Of a stretch of 23,549 nucleotides of DNA, positions 7,738-14,019 are shown piece after piece. Numbering within the stretch: the first letter of the stretch is position 1; every line of letters begins with the position of its first letter. The notes under the pieces are model-generated. The model had not been told where the DNA came from, made no database searches, and saw only the letters and a program-made list of their open reading frames with translations. A program made the translations under genes and the position numbers. This stretch comes from Lachnospiraceae bacterium UBA4711 (GTDB taxonomy: Bacteria > Bacillota > Clostridia > Lachnospirales > Lachnospiraceae): NCBI GenBank assembly GCA_002404515.1, contig DHJV01000069.1, positions 21,902 through 45,450 on the forward strand, written 5' to 3'.

Positions 7738-7781
7738 TTGTGTGAAAAGAGATATCATGATACAATATCCGAAGAATCGGA
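7738..7781 (+). promoter_or_regulatory. Promoter and dyad operator of the second HTH gene
   Basis: The -35 is TTGTGT (7738-7743) and the -10 is TACAAT (7761-7766), with a 17-bp spacer. The dyad TCCGA-AGAA-TCGGA (7768-7781) follows at exactly the same distance as in the first HTH gene. Spacer bases differ while the -10 and dyad arms are kept, which supports a real operator. Confidence 0.75.
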
Positions 7782-7802
7782 AAAAAGAAGGGGTATTATA
7801 TC

Positions 7803-8687
7803 ATGCCTATATATGAAAAGATATTTGCAAGACTGGAAAAATTAAATATGAGCCAGATTGAATTATCGCGAAAAACTGGTATTGCTACCAGTACGATTAG
7901 TGATTGGCGTAAAAAGAAGATTAATCCGCAGGCAGATAAGTTGGTTGCTATATGTAAGGCACTTGATATGTCGCTTGTGGATTTGCTTTGTGATGAGGAA
8001 GAGGAAGAAGAAAAGGTTGTACAGACGGACTATATGTTTGATGAAAGACGTATAGTTGATGTATTCAGAATGTCAGATAATGAAACGAAGAGAAGATTAT
8101 TAAGATATTTCGAGTTAGTAGAAATATGCAATCAAATCAATGATAATAATGCAGCGAAGAAGAATAACAGAAATGTATCTGTGATTCAAGATATTGATGG
8201 TAATAATATTGTTGTGATTAATGATATTATATTTAAGGGAAAACGTTCTATTAATTGGAAAGATGTAAGGGAATATCTAAAAAACTATGTTGGAGATTTT
8301 TACACCATAGCTTCTACAGGGGACATAGTGTATATTGGATCAGATTTACCGAATGAATATAGTGGTTCAAAATATACACATAGTATAAAGGGGACAAATG
8401 CGAAGGCAAAAGCCAATGCAGCACAAGGGATTCCGGAGCTGATAGAGATTGCAGTGGGGAGAAATTTTCGGGAGAATAATGAAGAAAAACATTGGAGAAA
8501 TGCAAAATTCGGCTGGTATCGATATGATTCACGATTTGCATTGCCAGTATATGATGAAGTGGGAAAAATAGAGAGGTACAATGTATTTCATGCGTCGTTG
8601 ATTGTTAGACATTCTGAAGATGGCAAATTATATTTATATGACATTTTGGATATAAAAAAAGAAACGAGCAACCCGATTGAGCCATAA
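7803..8687 (+). CDS. XRE-family HTH protein with a C-terminal nuclease-like (PBECR-type) domain, copy 2
   Basis: A 294-residue paralogue of the gene at 5224. The helix-turn-helix (residues 3-60, MSQIELSRKTGIATSTISDW) and the following LVDLLCDEEE are almost unchanged. The linker (about 68-120) differs freely. The C-terminal domain keeps VVINDIIFKGKRSINW, YIGSDLPNEYSGS, KAKANA, FGWYRYDSRFALPVY and LYLYDILDIKKETS. Conserved His, Arg, Lys, Glu and Thr in the last two blocks would suit an RNase-like active site, but this is not shown. The start is ATG 7803 after AAGAAGGGG. Both copies probably bind the same operator, because their recognition helices are almost the same, so they would cross-regulate. 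An unrecognised small gene follows. Confidence 0.75.
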   Translation: MPIYEKIFARLEKLNMSQIELSRKTGIATSTISDWRKKKINPQADKLVAICKALDMSLVDLLCDEEEEEEKVVQTDYMFDERRIVDVFRMSDNETKRRLLRYFELVEICNQINDNNAAKKNNRNVSVIQDIDGNNIVVINDIIFKGKRSINWKDVREYLKNYVGDFYTIASTGDIVYIGSDLPNEYSGSKYTHSIKGTNAKAKANAAQGIPELIEIAVGRNFRENNEEKHWRNAKFGWYRYDSRFALPVYDEVGKIERYNVFHASLIVRHSEDGKLYLYDILDIKKETSNPIEP

Positions 8688-8871
8688 GGCTGTACACGAC
8701 AAAAACCCATTTCTTTATAGAATGATGATACTATATGAAATGTTATTTGTCAATCCGAGTATTCGAAGACGTGTCCGTCGGAATATCGGAAGTTCCGCGC
8801 AAATGCACAGATGGAAGAGAAATCCGCAGACTGCCAACAAAAGAAGATTTGGAATAATTAGGAACATAGTT
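8688..8871. other. Intergenic stretch after the second HTH gene
   Basis: It carries the second copy of the 19-base element (8748-8766, GTCAATCCGAGTATTCGAA) also found after the first HTH gene. The frame of the next gene stays open back through it to 8677, giving an Arg-rich stretch, but this has no ribosome binding site and looks non-coding. Confidence 0.45.
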
Positions 8872-9366
8872 ATGACGAAATATTATTTGACAAAAATTAT
8901 TTATAATGGATTAACTTATTTTTTGATATGGTATAGCAACGATGAAGATGGTTTCTTGCTTTTTAATCAACGACTGTTAGTTTTTTTTAGTGTCGAAGAA
9001 GCAAATATATTTGCGGATAAGGAACATATTATTTTTGAAAAAGGAATAACCGTCTTTCATCTATCTAAAATTACCGAGTTAATAAATAATGTAGAAATAT
9101 CGCAAAATTGTCAAAGTTTAATAGATACATGGCATTTATTTAGTGATTTATCAAAATCACTAAATGAGGAATTTGTGGGAGACTTTAATGATGAAGAAAT
9201 TGTTGATATTTATAATAAGTTATTCTATGGAAGTAATTTGAAACTTCTAAAAAATGAAGAATATCATCCTAGTTTCAATGTTGATGAAAAAAATAAATGT
9301 TTGGAAATTTTTCAAAGTGGGTTATTAATACTAAACAAATATCTTAATTATGATTTCCGTAAATAA
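8872..9366 (+). CDS. Small protein of unknown function in the immunity-type island
   Basis: A 164-residue acidic, soluble protein that I do not recognise. It opens with a likely beta-strand pair (KYYLTKIIYNGLTYFLIWY), then alternating helices, and has no transmembrane segment, signal peptide or catalytic motif that I can see. The start is ATG 8872 with AGGA eight bases upstream; the longer frame from 8677 overlaps the HTH gene and lacks a ribosome binding site. It occupies the same place behind the second HTH gene as the membrane/SUKH pair does behind the first. An immunity role is therefore possible, by context only. Base composition is strongly AT-rich like the rest of the island. A strong terminator lies about 80 bases after the stop. 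Confidence 0.6.
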   Translation: MTKYYLTKIIYNGLTYFLIWYSNDEDGFLLFNQRLLVFFSVEEANIFADKEHIIFEKGITVFHLSKITELINNVEISQNCQSLIDTWHLFSDLSKSLNEEFVGDFNDEEIVDIYNKLFYGSNLKLLKNEEYHPSFNVDEKNKCLEIFQSGLLILNKYLNYDFRK

Positions 9367-9379
9367 AAATATTGAAAAA

Positions 9380-9398
9380 GTGTCAACACTGTTGACAC
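9380..9398. promoter_or_regulatory. 19-bp perfect palindrome
   Basis: GTGTCAACA-C-TGTTGACAC is a perfect dyad with a one-base centre, too tight for an RNA hairpin loop, so a protein-binding site is more likely. Its inner 17 bases match the TGTNA-N7-TNACA pattern of GlnR/TnrA sites. No start codon follows before the terminator at 9448, so its target is unclear. Confidence 0.4.
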
Positions 9399-9447
9399 AA
9401 TTGAATTGGCTGAAACTATTTCTGATGAGGAATAAAACGGGCATGGG

Positions 9448-9496
9448 AATCCCTCTGGATCACAGAACAAAAACTGTGATTCAGAGGGATTTTTTG
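9448..9496 (+). terminator. Strong intrinsic terminator at the right end of the island
   Basis: AATCCCTCTGGATCACAG (9448-9465) pairs with CTGTGATTCAGAGGGATT (9474-9491), about 18 pairs with one wobble, followed by TTTTT. It closes the AT-rich island. Confidence 0.9.
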
Positions 9497-9551
9497 TTAT
9501 GGCGACGAGGAAAATGCACGCATTTATGCGGTGCGTTTGACGACCGCTAAT

Positions 9552-9589
9552 CAGAGCAAGATGCGCAGAGCGCATCTTGTCTCTGTTTT
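9552..9589 (+). terminator. Second terminator-like hairpin upstream of the sulfate operon
   Basis: CAGAG-CAAGATGCGC (9552-9566) pairs with GCGCATCTTG-T-CTCTG (9570-9585) around an AGA loop, followed by TTTTC. A smaller hairpin, GCAC-GCAT/ATGC-GGTGC, lies just before it (about 9517-9536). The whole 9497-9600 stretch looks like a structured RNA or a tandem terminator, but I do not recognise a family. Confidence 0.55.
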
Positions 9590-9638
9590 CATGTCAGAAA
9601 AAACATCAAAATAGTATCCAAAACCTTTGCTTACGCGC

Positions 9639-9652
9639 TGATAACGTTTTCA
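9639..9652. promoter_or_regulatory. cre-like site 1 upstream of the sulfate operon
   Basis: TGATAACGTTTTCA fits the catabolite-response element pattern TGNNAACGNTNNCA at every fixed position. CcpA or another LacI-family regulator could bind. It lies about 160 bases upstream of the inferred transcription start. Confidence 0.5.
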
Positions 9653-9753
9653 CGATATTACAGGTTAGAACGCTGCAATATGCGGTAAATGGCATGCAAA
9701 ACGCCTGAAATATTCAAGATAAAGCTTAATATGAGGCTCTGTTAGCAACTGCG

Positions 9754-9767
9754 AGAAAACGTTTTCA
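9754..9767. promoter_or_regulatory. cre-like site 2 upstream of the sulfate operon
   Basis: AGAAAACGTTTTCA contains the perfect 12-bp palindrome GAAAACGTTTTC and misses the cre pattern only at its first base. It lies just upstream of the -35 at 9778. Its centre is 115 bp, about eleven helical turns, from site 1, which would allow looping. Confidence 0.5.
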
Positions 9768-9777
9768 CGCATAGGCT

Positions 9778-9821
9778 TTGAATTTATCGGGTTATGCATT
9801 TATATTGCATACATACCCGAT
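9778..9821 (+). promoter_or_regulatory. Promoter of the sulfate operon with an overlapping dyad
   Basis: The -35 is TTGAAT (9778-9783) and the -10 is TATATT (9801-9806), with a 17-bp spacer. A dyad overlaps it: ATCGGGT (9786-9792) with ACCCGAT (9815-9821), and TATGCA (9793-9798) with TGCATA (9807-9812). This may be an operator or a 5' RNA hairpin. Confidence 0.55.
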
Positions 9822-9865
9822 AGCAAAGCGGGAAAACAAAACACAAATCAAAGGAGGAAGAAAAC

Positions 9866-10957
9866 ATGAGAAAGAAATTTATTACTTTACTGACAGTGAC
9901 AGCACTTGGATTAGGAGTTCTTACAGGATGCGGATCTGGCAGGGGTACAGACAATACATCAGCATCACAGACAGATACAGCAAAGAGTGTGGAGATCACG
10001 AATGTGTCGTATGATCCTACCAGAGAATTGTATGCGGCGTACAATGAGTTATTTGCAACACACTGGAAGGAAGAGAAGGGACAGGACGTATCGGTGGTGC
10101 AGTCCCATGGCGGTTCCGGCAAGCAGGCACTGGAGGTTGCAAATGGACTTCAGGCAGATGTTGTCACACTGGCACTGGAGGGCGATGTGGATGCGGTCAA
10201 GGATGCAGGGCTTATAGAAGAGGGATACACAAGCGAGTTCCCGCTCGACAGTTCCCCGTACACCTCAACGATCGTGTTCCTTGTCAGAAAGGGAAATCCA
10301 AAGAACATTCAGGACTGGGATGATCTCATTAAGGATGGCGTTGGCGTCATAACGCCGAACCCTAAAACCTCTGGCGGCGCAAGATGGAACTATCTTGCAG
10401 CCTGGTATTATTTTGAGAGCCAGGGCGAATCCGAAGACGAGATCGAGCAGAATATGAAGAAGCTTTATGAGAACGTTCTCGTTCTTGATTCAGGCGCAAG
10501 AGGGGCAACAACATCCTTCGTGGAAAATGGTCAGGGCGATGTACTCCTTGCGTGGGAAAATGAAGCATTTCTCTCGCTGGATGAACATCCGGGCGAGTAT
10601 GAGATCGTTGTTCCGTCGGTATCAATCCTGTGCCAGCCAACGGTTGCAGTCGTTGACGAAGTCGTAGATAAGCGGGGAACAAGAGACGTTGCCACAGAGT
10701 ATCTGAACTATCTGTATTCCGATGAGGCACAGAAGCTTGAGGCTGAGTGGTACTATCGTCCGTCAAATGATGAGATCTTAAAGCAGTTTGAATACGCTGG
10801 TGACAGCAATACGATCACAGAGCTTCCGAAGGATGGAAAATGGATCATCACAAATGTAGACCTCACGGACATCAGTCACTTTGGCGGCTGGACAGAAGCG
10901 AGCGAGAAACATTTCAAAGATGGTGGAGTGTTTGATTCCATATATGAGGAGAAGTAA
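9866..10957 (+). CDS. sbp: Sulfate ABC transporter substrate-binding lipoprotein
   Basis: A 363-residue extracellular lipoprotein. A signal peptide ends in the lipobox GVLTGC with Cys22 as the lipidated residue, followed by a Ser/Thr-rich tether. The mature part matches the Sbp/CysP family: SYDPTRELYAAYNELF, the ligand-loop region SHGGSGKQALEV, ADVVTLALEGDVDAV, NPKTSGGARWNYLAAW and the C-terminal FGGWTEASEKHF. It captures sulfate (thiosulfate is possible) and delivers it to the permease encoded downstream. The start has an excellent AAAGGAGG site. It is the first gene of a four-gene operon whose promoter lies at 9778. A short Cys-Cys ORF begins directly after its stop and uses a ribosome binding site in its last codons. 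Confidence 0.92.
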   Translation: MRKKFITLLTVTALGLGVLTGCGSGRGTDNTSASQTDTAKSVEITNVSYDPTRELYAAYNELFATHWKEEKGQDVSVVQSHGGSGKQALEVANGLQADVVTLALEGDVDAVKDAGLIEEGYTSEFPLDSSPYTSTIVFLVRKGNPKNIQDWDDLIKDGVGVITPNPKTSGGARWNYLAAWYYFESQGESEDEIEQNMKKLYENVLVLDSGARGATTSFVENGQGDVLLAWENEAFLSLDEHPGEYEIVVPSVSILCQPTVAVVDEVVDKRGTRDVATEYLNYLYSDEAQKLEAEWYYRPSNDEILKQFEYAGDSNTITELPKDGKWIITNVDLTDISHFGGWTEASEKHFKDGGVFDSIYEEK

Positions 10958-11044
10958 ATGATTGCCATGCGCATAGACAATCTATGCTGCGTGTATAGGC
11001 GGGATGAGATATATTACAGGAGGATGATGAAACATGAGATTTAA
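10958..11044 (+). CDS. Candidate Cys-Cys leader peptide upstream of cysT
   Basis: A 28-codon ORF begins right after the binding-protein stop, with GAGGAG seven or eight bases upstream. It contains tandem Cys codons 10 and 11 (DNLCCVYRR) and ends in TAA at 11042-11044, overlapping the cysT start at 11034. A hairpin at 10966-10993 (CATGC-GCATAG, loop ACAAT, CTATGC-T-GCGTG) places both Cys codons in its 3' arm. The cysT ribosome binding site lies inside the ORF. In the sulfur-uptake setting this suggests that ribosome stalling at Cys codons tunes permease expression when cysteine is short. This is inference; the alternative is a chance ORF. Confidence 0.5.
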   Translation: MIAMRIDNLCCVYRRDEIYYRRMMKHEI

Positions 11045-11873
11045 GAAACGGCAAAAAAACACAATACCGGGATTTGGACTGTCATTTGGTATCGTGATGG
11101 CGGTTCTGGGACTGATTGTTATCATCCCCCTGTGCTCTCTGGTGGTATTCTCATCGAAGCTGACATTTGCCGAGTTCTGGGAGACTGTGACCAGACCGAG
11201 AGTACTGGCGAGCTACAAGGTGAGTCTCCTGACCGCACTTATTGCATCGCTGATAAATGCGGTCATGGGGCTGGTGCTTGCATGGGTACTGGTGCGGTAT
11301 AAATTCCCGGGAAAGCGAATCATGGATGGGATCATAGAACTTCCATTTGCACTGCCAACGGCGGTTGCAGGAATCGCGCTTACACATCTGACGGTGAAAA
11401 ATGGCTGGATCGGCAGCTTCTTTGCAAAATTTGGCATAGACATAGCGTATACGAGGGTGGGAATCACCGTGGCGCTTGTGTTCATCGGAATACCATTTGT
11501 CGTGAGAAGCGTCCAGCCAGTACTTGAGAAAATAGATGGTGAGTATGAGGAGGCAGCAGAGATATTCGGGGCATCCCGTGTACAGATATTCTGGAGAGTC
11601 ATCATGCCGGAGGTTTTCCCGGCACTGATAGCCGGGTTTACCATGGCATTTGCCAGAAGTCTCGGCGAGTACGGAAGTGTGGTATTTATTGCAGGTAACA
11701 CACCGTACGAGACAGAGATAACACCGCTTCTCATCATGTCGGAGCTTCAGGAGTATGACTACGCCAGCGCGACATCCATAGCGCTTGTCATGCTTGCCAT
11801 AGCATTTGTGATACTTCTTGTAAATGCGTTCATACAGAGCCGCACATCAAGAATCGTGAGCGGAATAGAGTGA
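11034..11873 (+). CDS. cysT: Sulfate ABC transporter permease CysT
   Basis: A 279-residue inner-membrane permease with about six spans. It carries the EAA loop that docks the ATPase (EEAAEIFGASRVQIFWRVIMPEVFPAL, roughly 175-201) and family patterns such as ELPFALPTAVAGIAL and FARSLGEYGSVVFIAGN that are typical of CysT/CysU. It forms the transmembrane channel with the next gene product. The start is ATG 11034 with CAGGAGG upstream, which is itself located within the Cys-Cys mini-ORF. The downstream permease gene follows after 22 bases with its own AAGGAGG. Molybdate permeases are related, but the full sbp-cysT-cysW-cysA set makes sulfate the better call. Confidence 0.92.
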   Translation: MRFKKRQKNTIPGFGLSFGIVMAVLGLIVIIPLCSLVVFSSKLTFAEFWETVTRPRVLASYKVSLLTALIASLINAVMGLVLAWVLVRYKFPGKRIMDGIIELPFALPTAVAGIALTHLTVKNGWIGSFFAKFGIDIAYTRVGITVALVFIGIPFVVRSVQPVLEKIDGEYEEAAEIFGASRVQIFWRVIMPEVFPALIAGFTMAFARSLGEYGSVVFIAGNTPYETEITPLLIMSELQEYDYASATSIALVMLAIAFVILLVNAFIQSRTSRIVSGIE

Positions 11874-11895
11874 GTTCATAAGGAGGAAACCAGAT

Positions 11896-12714
11896 ATGAA
11901 AAAAGACAGAGGAATAGTCAAATGGCTGCTGATAGCCCTGTGTGCCGTATTCCTTGTGGCGCTGCTGGTGCTTCCGCTGATCTACGTGGTAGTCACTGCC
12001 ATACGAGACGGCTGGAACGCCTATGTGAAGTCGGTCACAGACACCTATGCGGTAAAGTCAATACTGCTCACCCTTGAGGTTGTGGCTATAACGGTGGTAG
12101 TAAATACCATTTTCGGAGTGTTTGCGGCATGGATCATAACGAAATTCACCTTCAGAGGCAAGAAGATCATATCGACACTGATCGACCTGCCGCTTGCGAT
12201 ATCACCGATCATAGCCGGTCTGATATTTGTGCTGACATTTGGAAGACAGAGCTTTCTGTATCCGTATCTTGAGAAGGCAGGAGTGCAGATCATATTTGCG
12301 GTACCCGGAATCGTCCTCGCGACGATATTTGTCACATTTCCATTTATATCGAGGGAGATCATACCGGTTCTCACGGCGGCGGGCAGCGACGAGGAAGAGG
12401 CAGCAGCCATGATGGGGGCAAATGGGTTCCAGATATTTACACAGATCACGTTTCCTCATATCAAATGGGCGCTGCTTTACGGAATCGTGCTCTGCTCCGC
12501 CAGGGCGATGGGAGAATTCGGTGCAGTATCGGTTCTGTCGGGACACCTCAGAGGAATCACCAACACGATGCCTCTGTATATAGAACTGTTGTATCAGGCA
12601 TTTGATTTCACAGGTGCATTTGCGATGTCGTCCATACTCGTGGTGATGGCGGTCATCATACTGGTGCTCAGAAATATATTGGAATATAGAGGACAAAAGG
12701 AAGGAGATGCGTAG
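11896..12714 (+). CDS. cysW: Sulfate ABC transporter permease CysW
   Basis: A 272-residue inner-membrane permease, partner of CysT, with about six hydrophobic segments. The EAA loop is EEEAAAMMGANGFQIFTQITFPHIKWAL (about 170-200), preceded by DLPLAISPIIAGLIFVL and followed by ARAMGEFGAVSVLSGHLRG, all typical of CysW. The start is ATG 11896 with AAGGAGG at good spacing. The stop lies two bases before the ATPase start, so the two are coupled. Ile is often encoded by ATA in this operon, unlike in the neighbouring glycolytic genes, as expected for genes of lower expression or of different origin. Confidence 0.92.
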   Translation: MKKDRGIVKWLLIALCAVFLVALLVLPLIYVVVTAIRDGWNAYVKSVTDTYAVKSILLTLEVVAITVVVNTIFGVFAAWIITKFTFRGKKIISTLIDLPLAISPIIAGLIFVLTFGRQSFLYPYLEKAGVQIIFAVPGIVLATIFVTFPFISREIIPVLTAAGSDEEEAAAMMGANGFQIFTQITFPHIKWALLYGIVLCSARAMGEFGAVSVLSGHLRGITNTMPLYIELLYQAFDFTGAFAMSSILVVMAVIILVLRNILEYRGQKEGDA

Positions 12715-12716
12715 CT

Positions 12717-13796
12717 ATGCAGGCAAATGCGTATGTGGAATTAAAAGATATAAATAAACATTTCGGAGATTTCAAGGCATCGGACAACGTCAGCTTCTCC
12801 ATAGAGAAGGGAAAGCTCATAGGTCTGCTGGGACCGAGTGGAAGCGGCAAGACGACCATACTCCGTATGCTTGCGGGACTTGAGCGCGCGGATTCCGGGG
12901 ACATATATATAGATGGAACACTCGTAAATGATGTTCCGGCGAGCGAGAGAAAGATAGGATTTGTGTTTCAGAATTACGCACTGTTTCGGTACAAGACAGT
13001 GTATGACAATATAGCATTTGGAATGAAGATACAGAAGTTTCCAAAGGCAGACATCAAAAACCGTGTGGATGAGCTCATAGAGCTGGTAGGGCTGAAAGGT
13101 CTTGAGAAGAGATACCCGAGACAGCTCTCGGGCGGTCAGCGACAGCGAGTTGCATTTGCCAGGGCGCTTGCGACTAATCCACAGCTCCTGCTTCTGGATG
13201 AGCCATTTGCGGCGATCGATGCCAAGGTCAGAAAGGAGCTTCGGGCATGGCTGCGGGAACTGATAAATCAGGTCGGCATCACGAGCATATTTGTCACACA
13301 TGATCAGGATGAGGCTGTGGAGGTTGCGGATGAGATCATCATAACGAATCACGGCAGAGTTGAGCAGATCGGAACACCTGTGGATATATACAACGACCCG
13401 AAGACGGAGTTTGTGGCGCAGTTTCTTGGAGAGCCAACCACACTGGATGCACACACCGGCTTCAAGGGCTTCCACGATGTGAACGTGGGGGCAAGAGCGA
13501 TATTGCGACCGGAGTTTGTAAATGTATATAAGACCGGGGAAGTCGTGCCATATCCCGTGTCGACCGAGACCGGAGTGGTAAAGCGTGTGGCATTCAGGGG
13601 CAATATGACAGAGCTTGTGATAAGGGTAAATGGTGTCGACATAGTGGCACACAGGCAGCTTGGACAGCCACTTATCTCGGAGGGCGAAGAAGTCGCGGTA
13701 TTTGTGAGAAAGATGTTCCTCGCAGGTGGAAGCTGGGACGGTGTCAGAACAGAGGTCAATGAAGCAGTGAGAAATGAAGAGAGCGTTATAATATAA
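12717..13796 (+). CDS. cysA: Sulfate ABC transporter ATP-binding protein CysA
   Basis: A 359-residue cytoplasmic ATPase that powers the importer. Motifs in order: Walker A GPSGSGKTT (39-47), Q-loop Gln85 in FVFQNYALFRYKTVYDNIAFG, signature LSGGQ (137-141), Walker B LLLLDEP (157-163) and H-loop His195 in FVTHDQDEA. The C-terminal 120 residues form the TOBE-like regulatory extension usual for CysA. The NYALF(R) segment after the Q-loop is characteristic of CysA rather than of other importer ATPases. The start is ATG 12717, with AAGGAG inside the end of cysW. A terminator follows four bases after the stop, so this is the last gene of the operon. Confidence 0.93.
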   Translation: MQANAYVELKDINKHFGDFKASDNVSFSIEKGKLIGLLGPSGSGKTTILRMLAGLERADSGDIYIDGTLVNDVPASERKIGFVFQNYALFRYKTVYDNIAFGMKIQKFPKADIKNRVDELIELVGLKGLEKRYPRQLSGGQRQRVAFARALATNPQLLLLDEPFAAIDAKVRKELRAWLRELINQVGITSIFVTHDQDEAVEVADEIIITNHGRVEQIGTPVDIYNDPKTEFVAQFLGEPTTLDAHTGFKGFHDVNVGARAILRPEFVNVYKTGEVVPYPVSTETGVVKRVAFRGNMTELVIRVNGVDIVAHRQLGQPLISEGEEVAVFVRKMFLAGGSWDGVRTEVNEAVRNEESVII

Positions 13797-13799
13797 AAG

Positions 13800-13830
13800 G
13801 AAACCTGTCGCGTAAAGTGGCAGGTTTTTC
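13800..13830 (+). terminator. Intrinsic terminator of the sulfate operon
   Basis: AACCTGTCGC (13802-13811) pairs with GTGGCAGGTT (13817-13826) around a GTAAA loop, with two wobbles, followed by T's. Confidence 0.88.
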
Positions 13831-13840
13831 TTGATAGTAT

Positions 13841-13932
13841 CATAGGGACGTAGCTTTTGTCATGAAGAGTGTCCCTATGTATATGGAAAAATGTGACAGG
13901 GGACGATCCTCGTGACAAAAGGAACGTCCCTG
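13841..13932. repeat. REP-like inverted-repeat element of the GGGAC/GTCCC type
   Basis: Two hairpins lie in tandem: CATAGGGAC (13841-13849) with GTCCCTATG (13871-13879), and CAGGGGACG (13897-13905) with CGTCCCTG (13925-13932). GTGACA-type words lie between and around them. I recall similar GTGACAGGGGACG elements as dispersed intergenic repeats in Clostridia and Bacilli. It sits between the sulfate terminator and the pgi promoter. Confidence 0.6.
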
Positions 13933-13943
13933 AAAATAAACAA

Positions 13944-13972
13944 GTGACAAATTCCCCCGAACAGGTTATAAT
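13944..13972 (+). promoter_or_regulatory. Promoter of pgi
   Basis: The -35 is GTGACA (13944-13949) and the -10 is TATAAT (13967-13972), with a 17-bp spacer. A small hairpin, TGGCGT-CCT-ACGCCA (13982-13996), starts the leader. Confidence 0.7.
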
Positions 13973-14019
13973 AAAACGAGCTGGCGTCCTACGCCAAATA
14001 GATTACGGAGGAAAGAAAA

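Noticed and set aside
8677..8871. Longer start (8677) for the small gene ending at 9366
   Set aside because: It overlaps the HTH gene end, lacks a ribosome binding site, and the extra part is a low-quality Arg-rich stretch lying over the duplicated intergenic element.
4227..9496. Prophage or integrative element
   Set aside because: No integrase, transposase, structural, replication or transfer gene is present; only the cargo and repeat signals support horizontal origin.
9497..9600. Fluoride or other known riboswitch before the sulfate operon
   Set aside because: A short CCGCTAAT word recalled the fluoride aptamer, but the other conserved parts are missing; no T-box or SAM motif is seen either.
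12741..13652. A long open frame of 303 codons on the minus strand
   Set aside because: It is fully antisense to cysA, which has every ABC ATPase motif; its translation shows no domain and no ribosome binding site.
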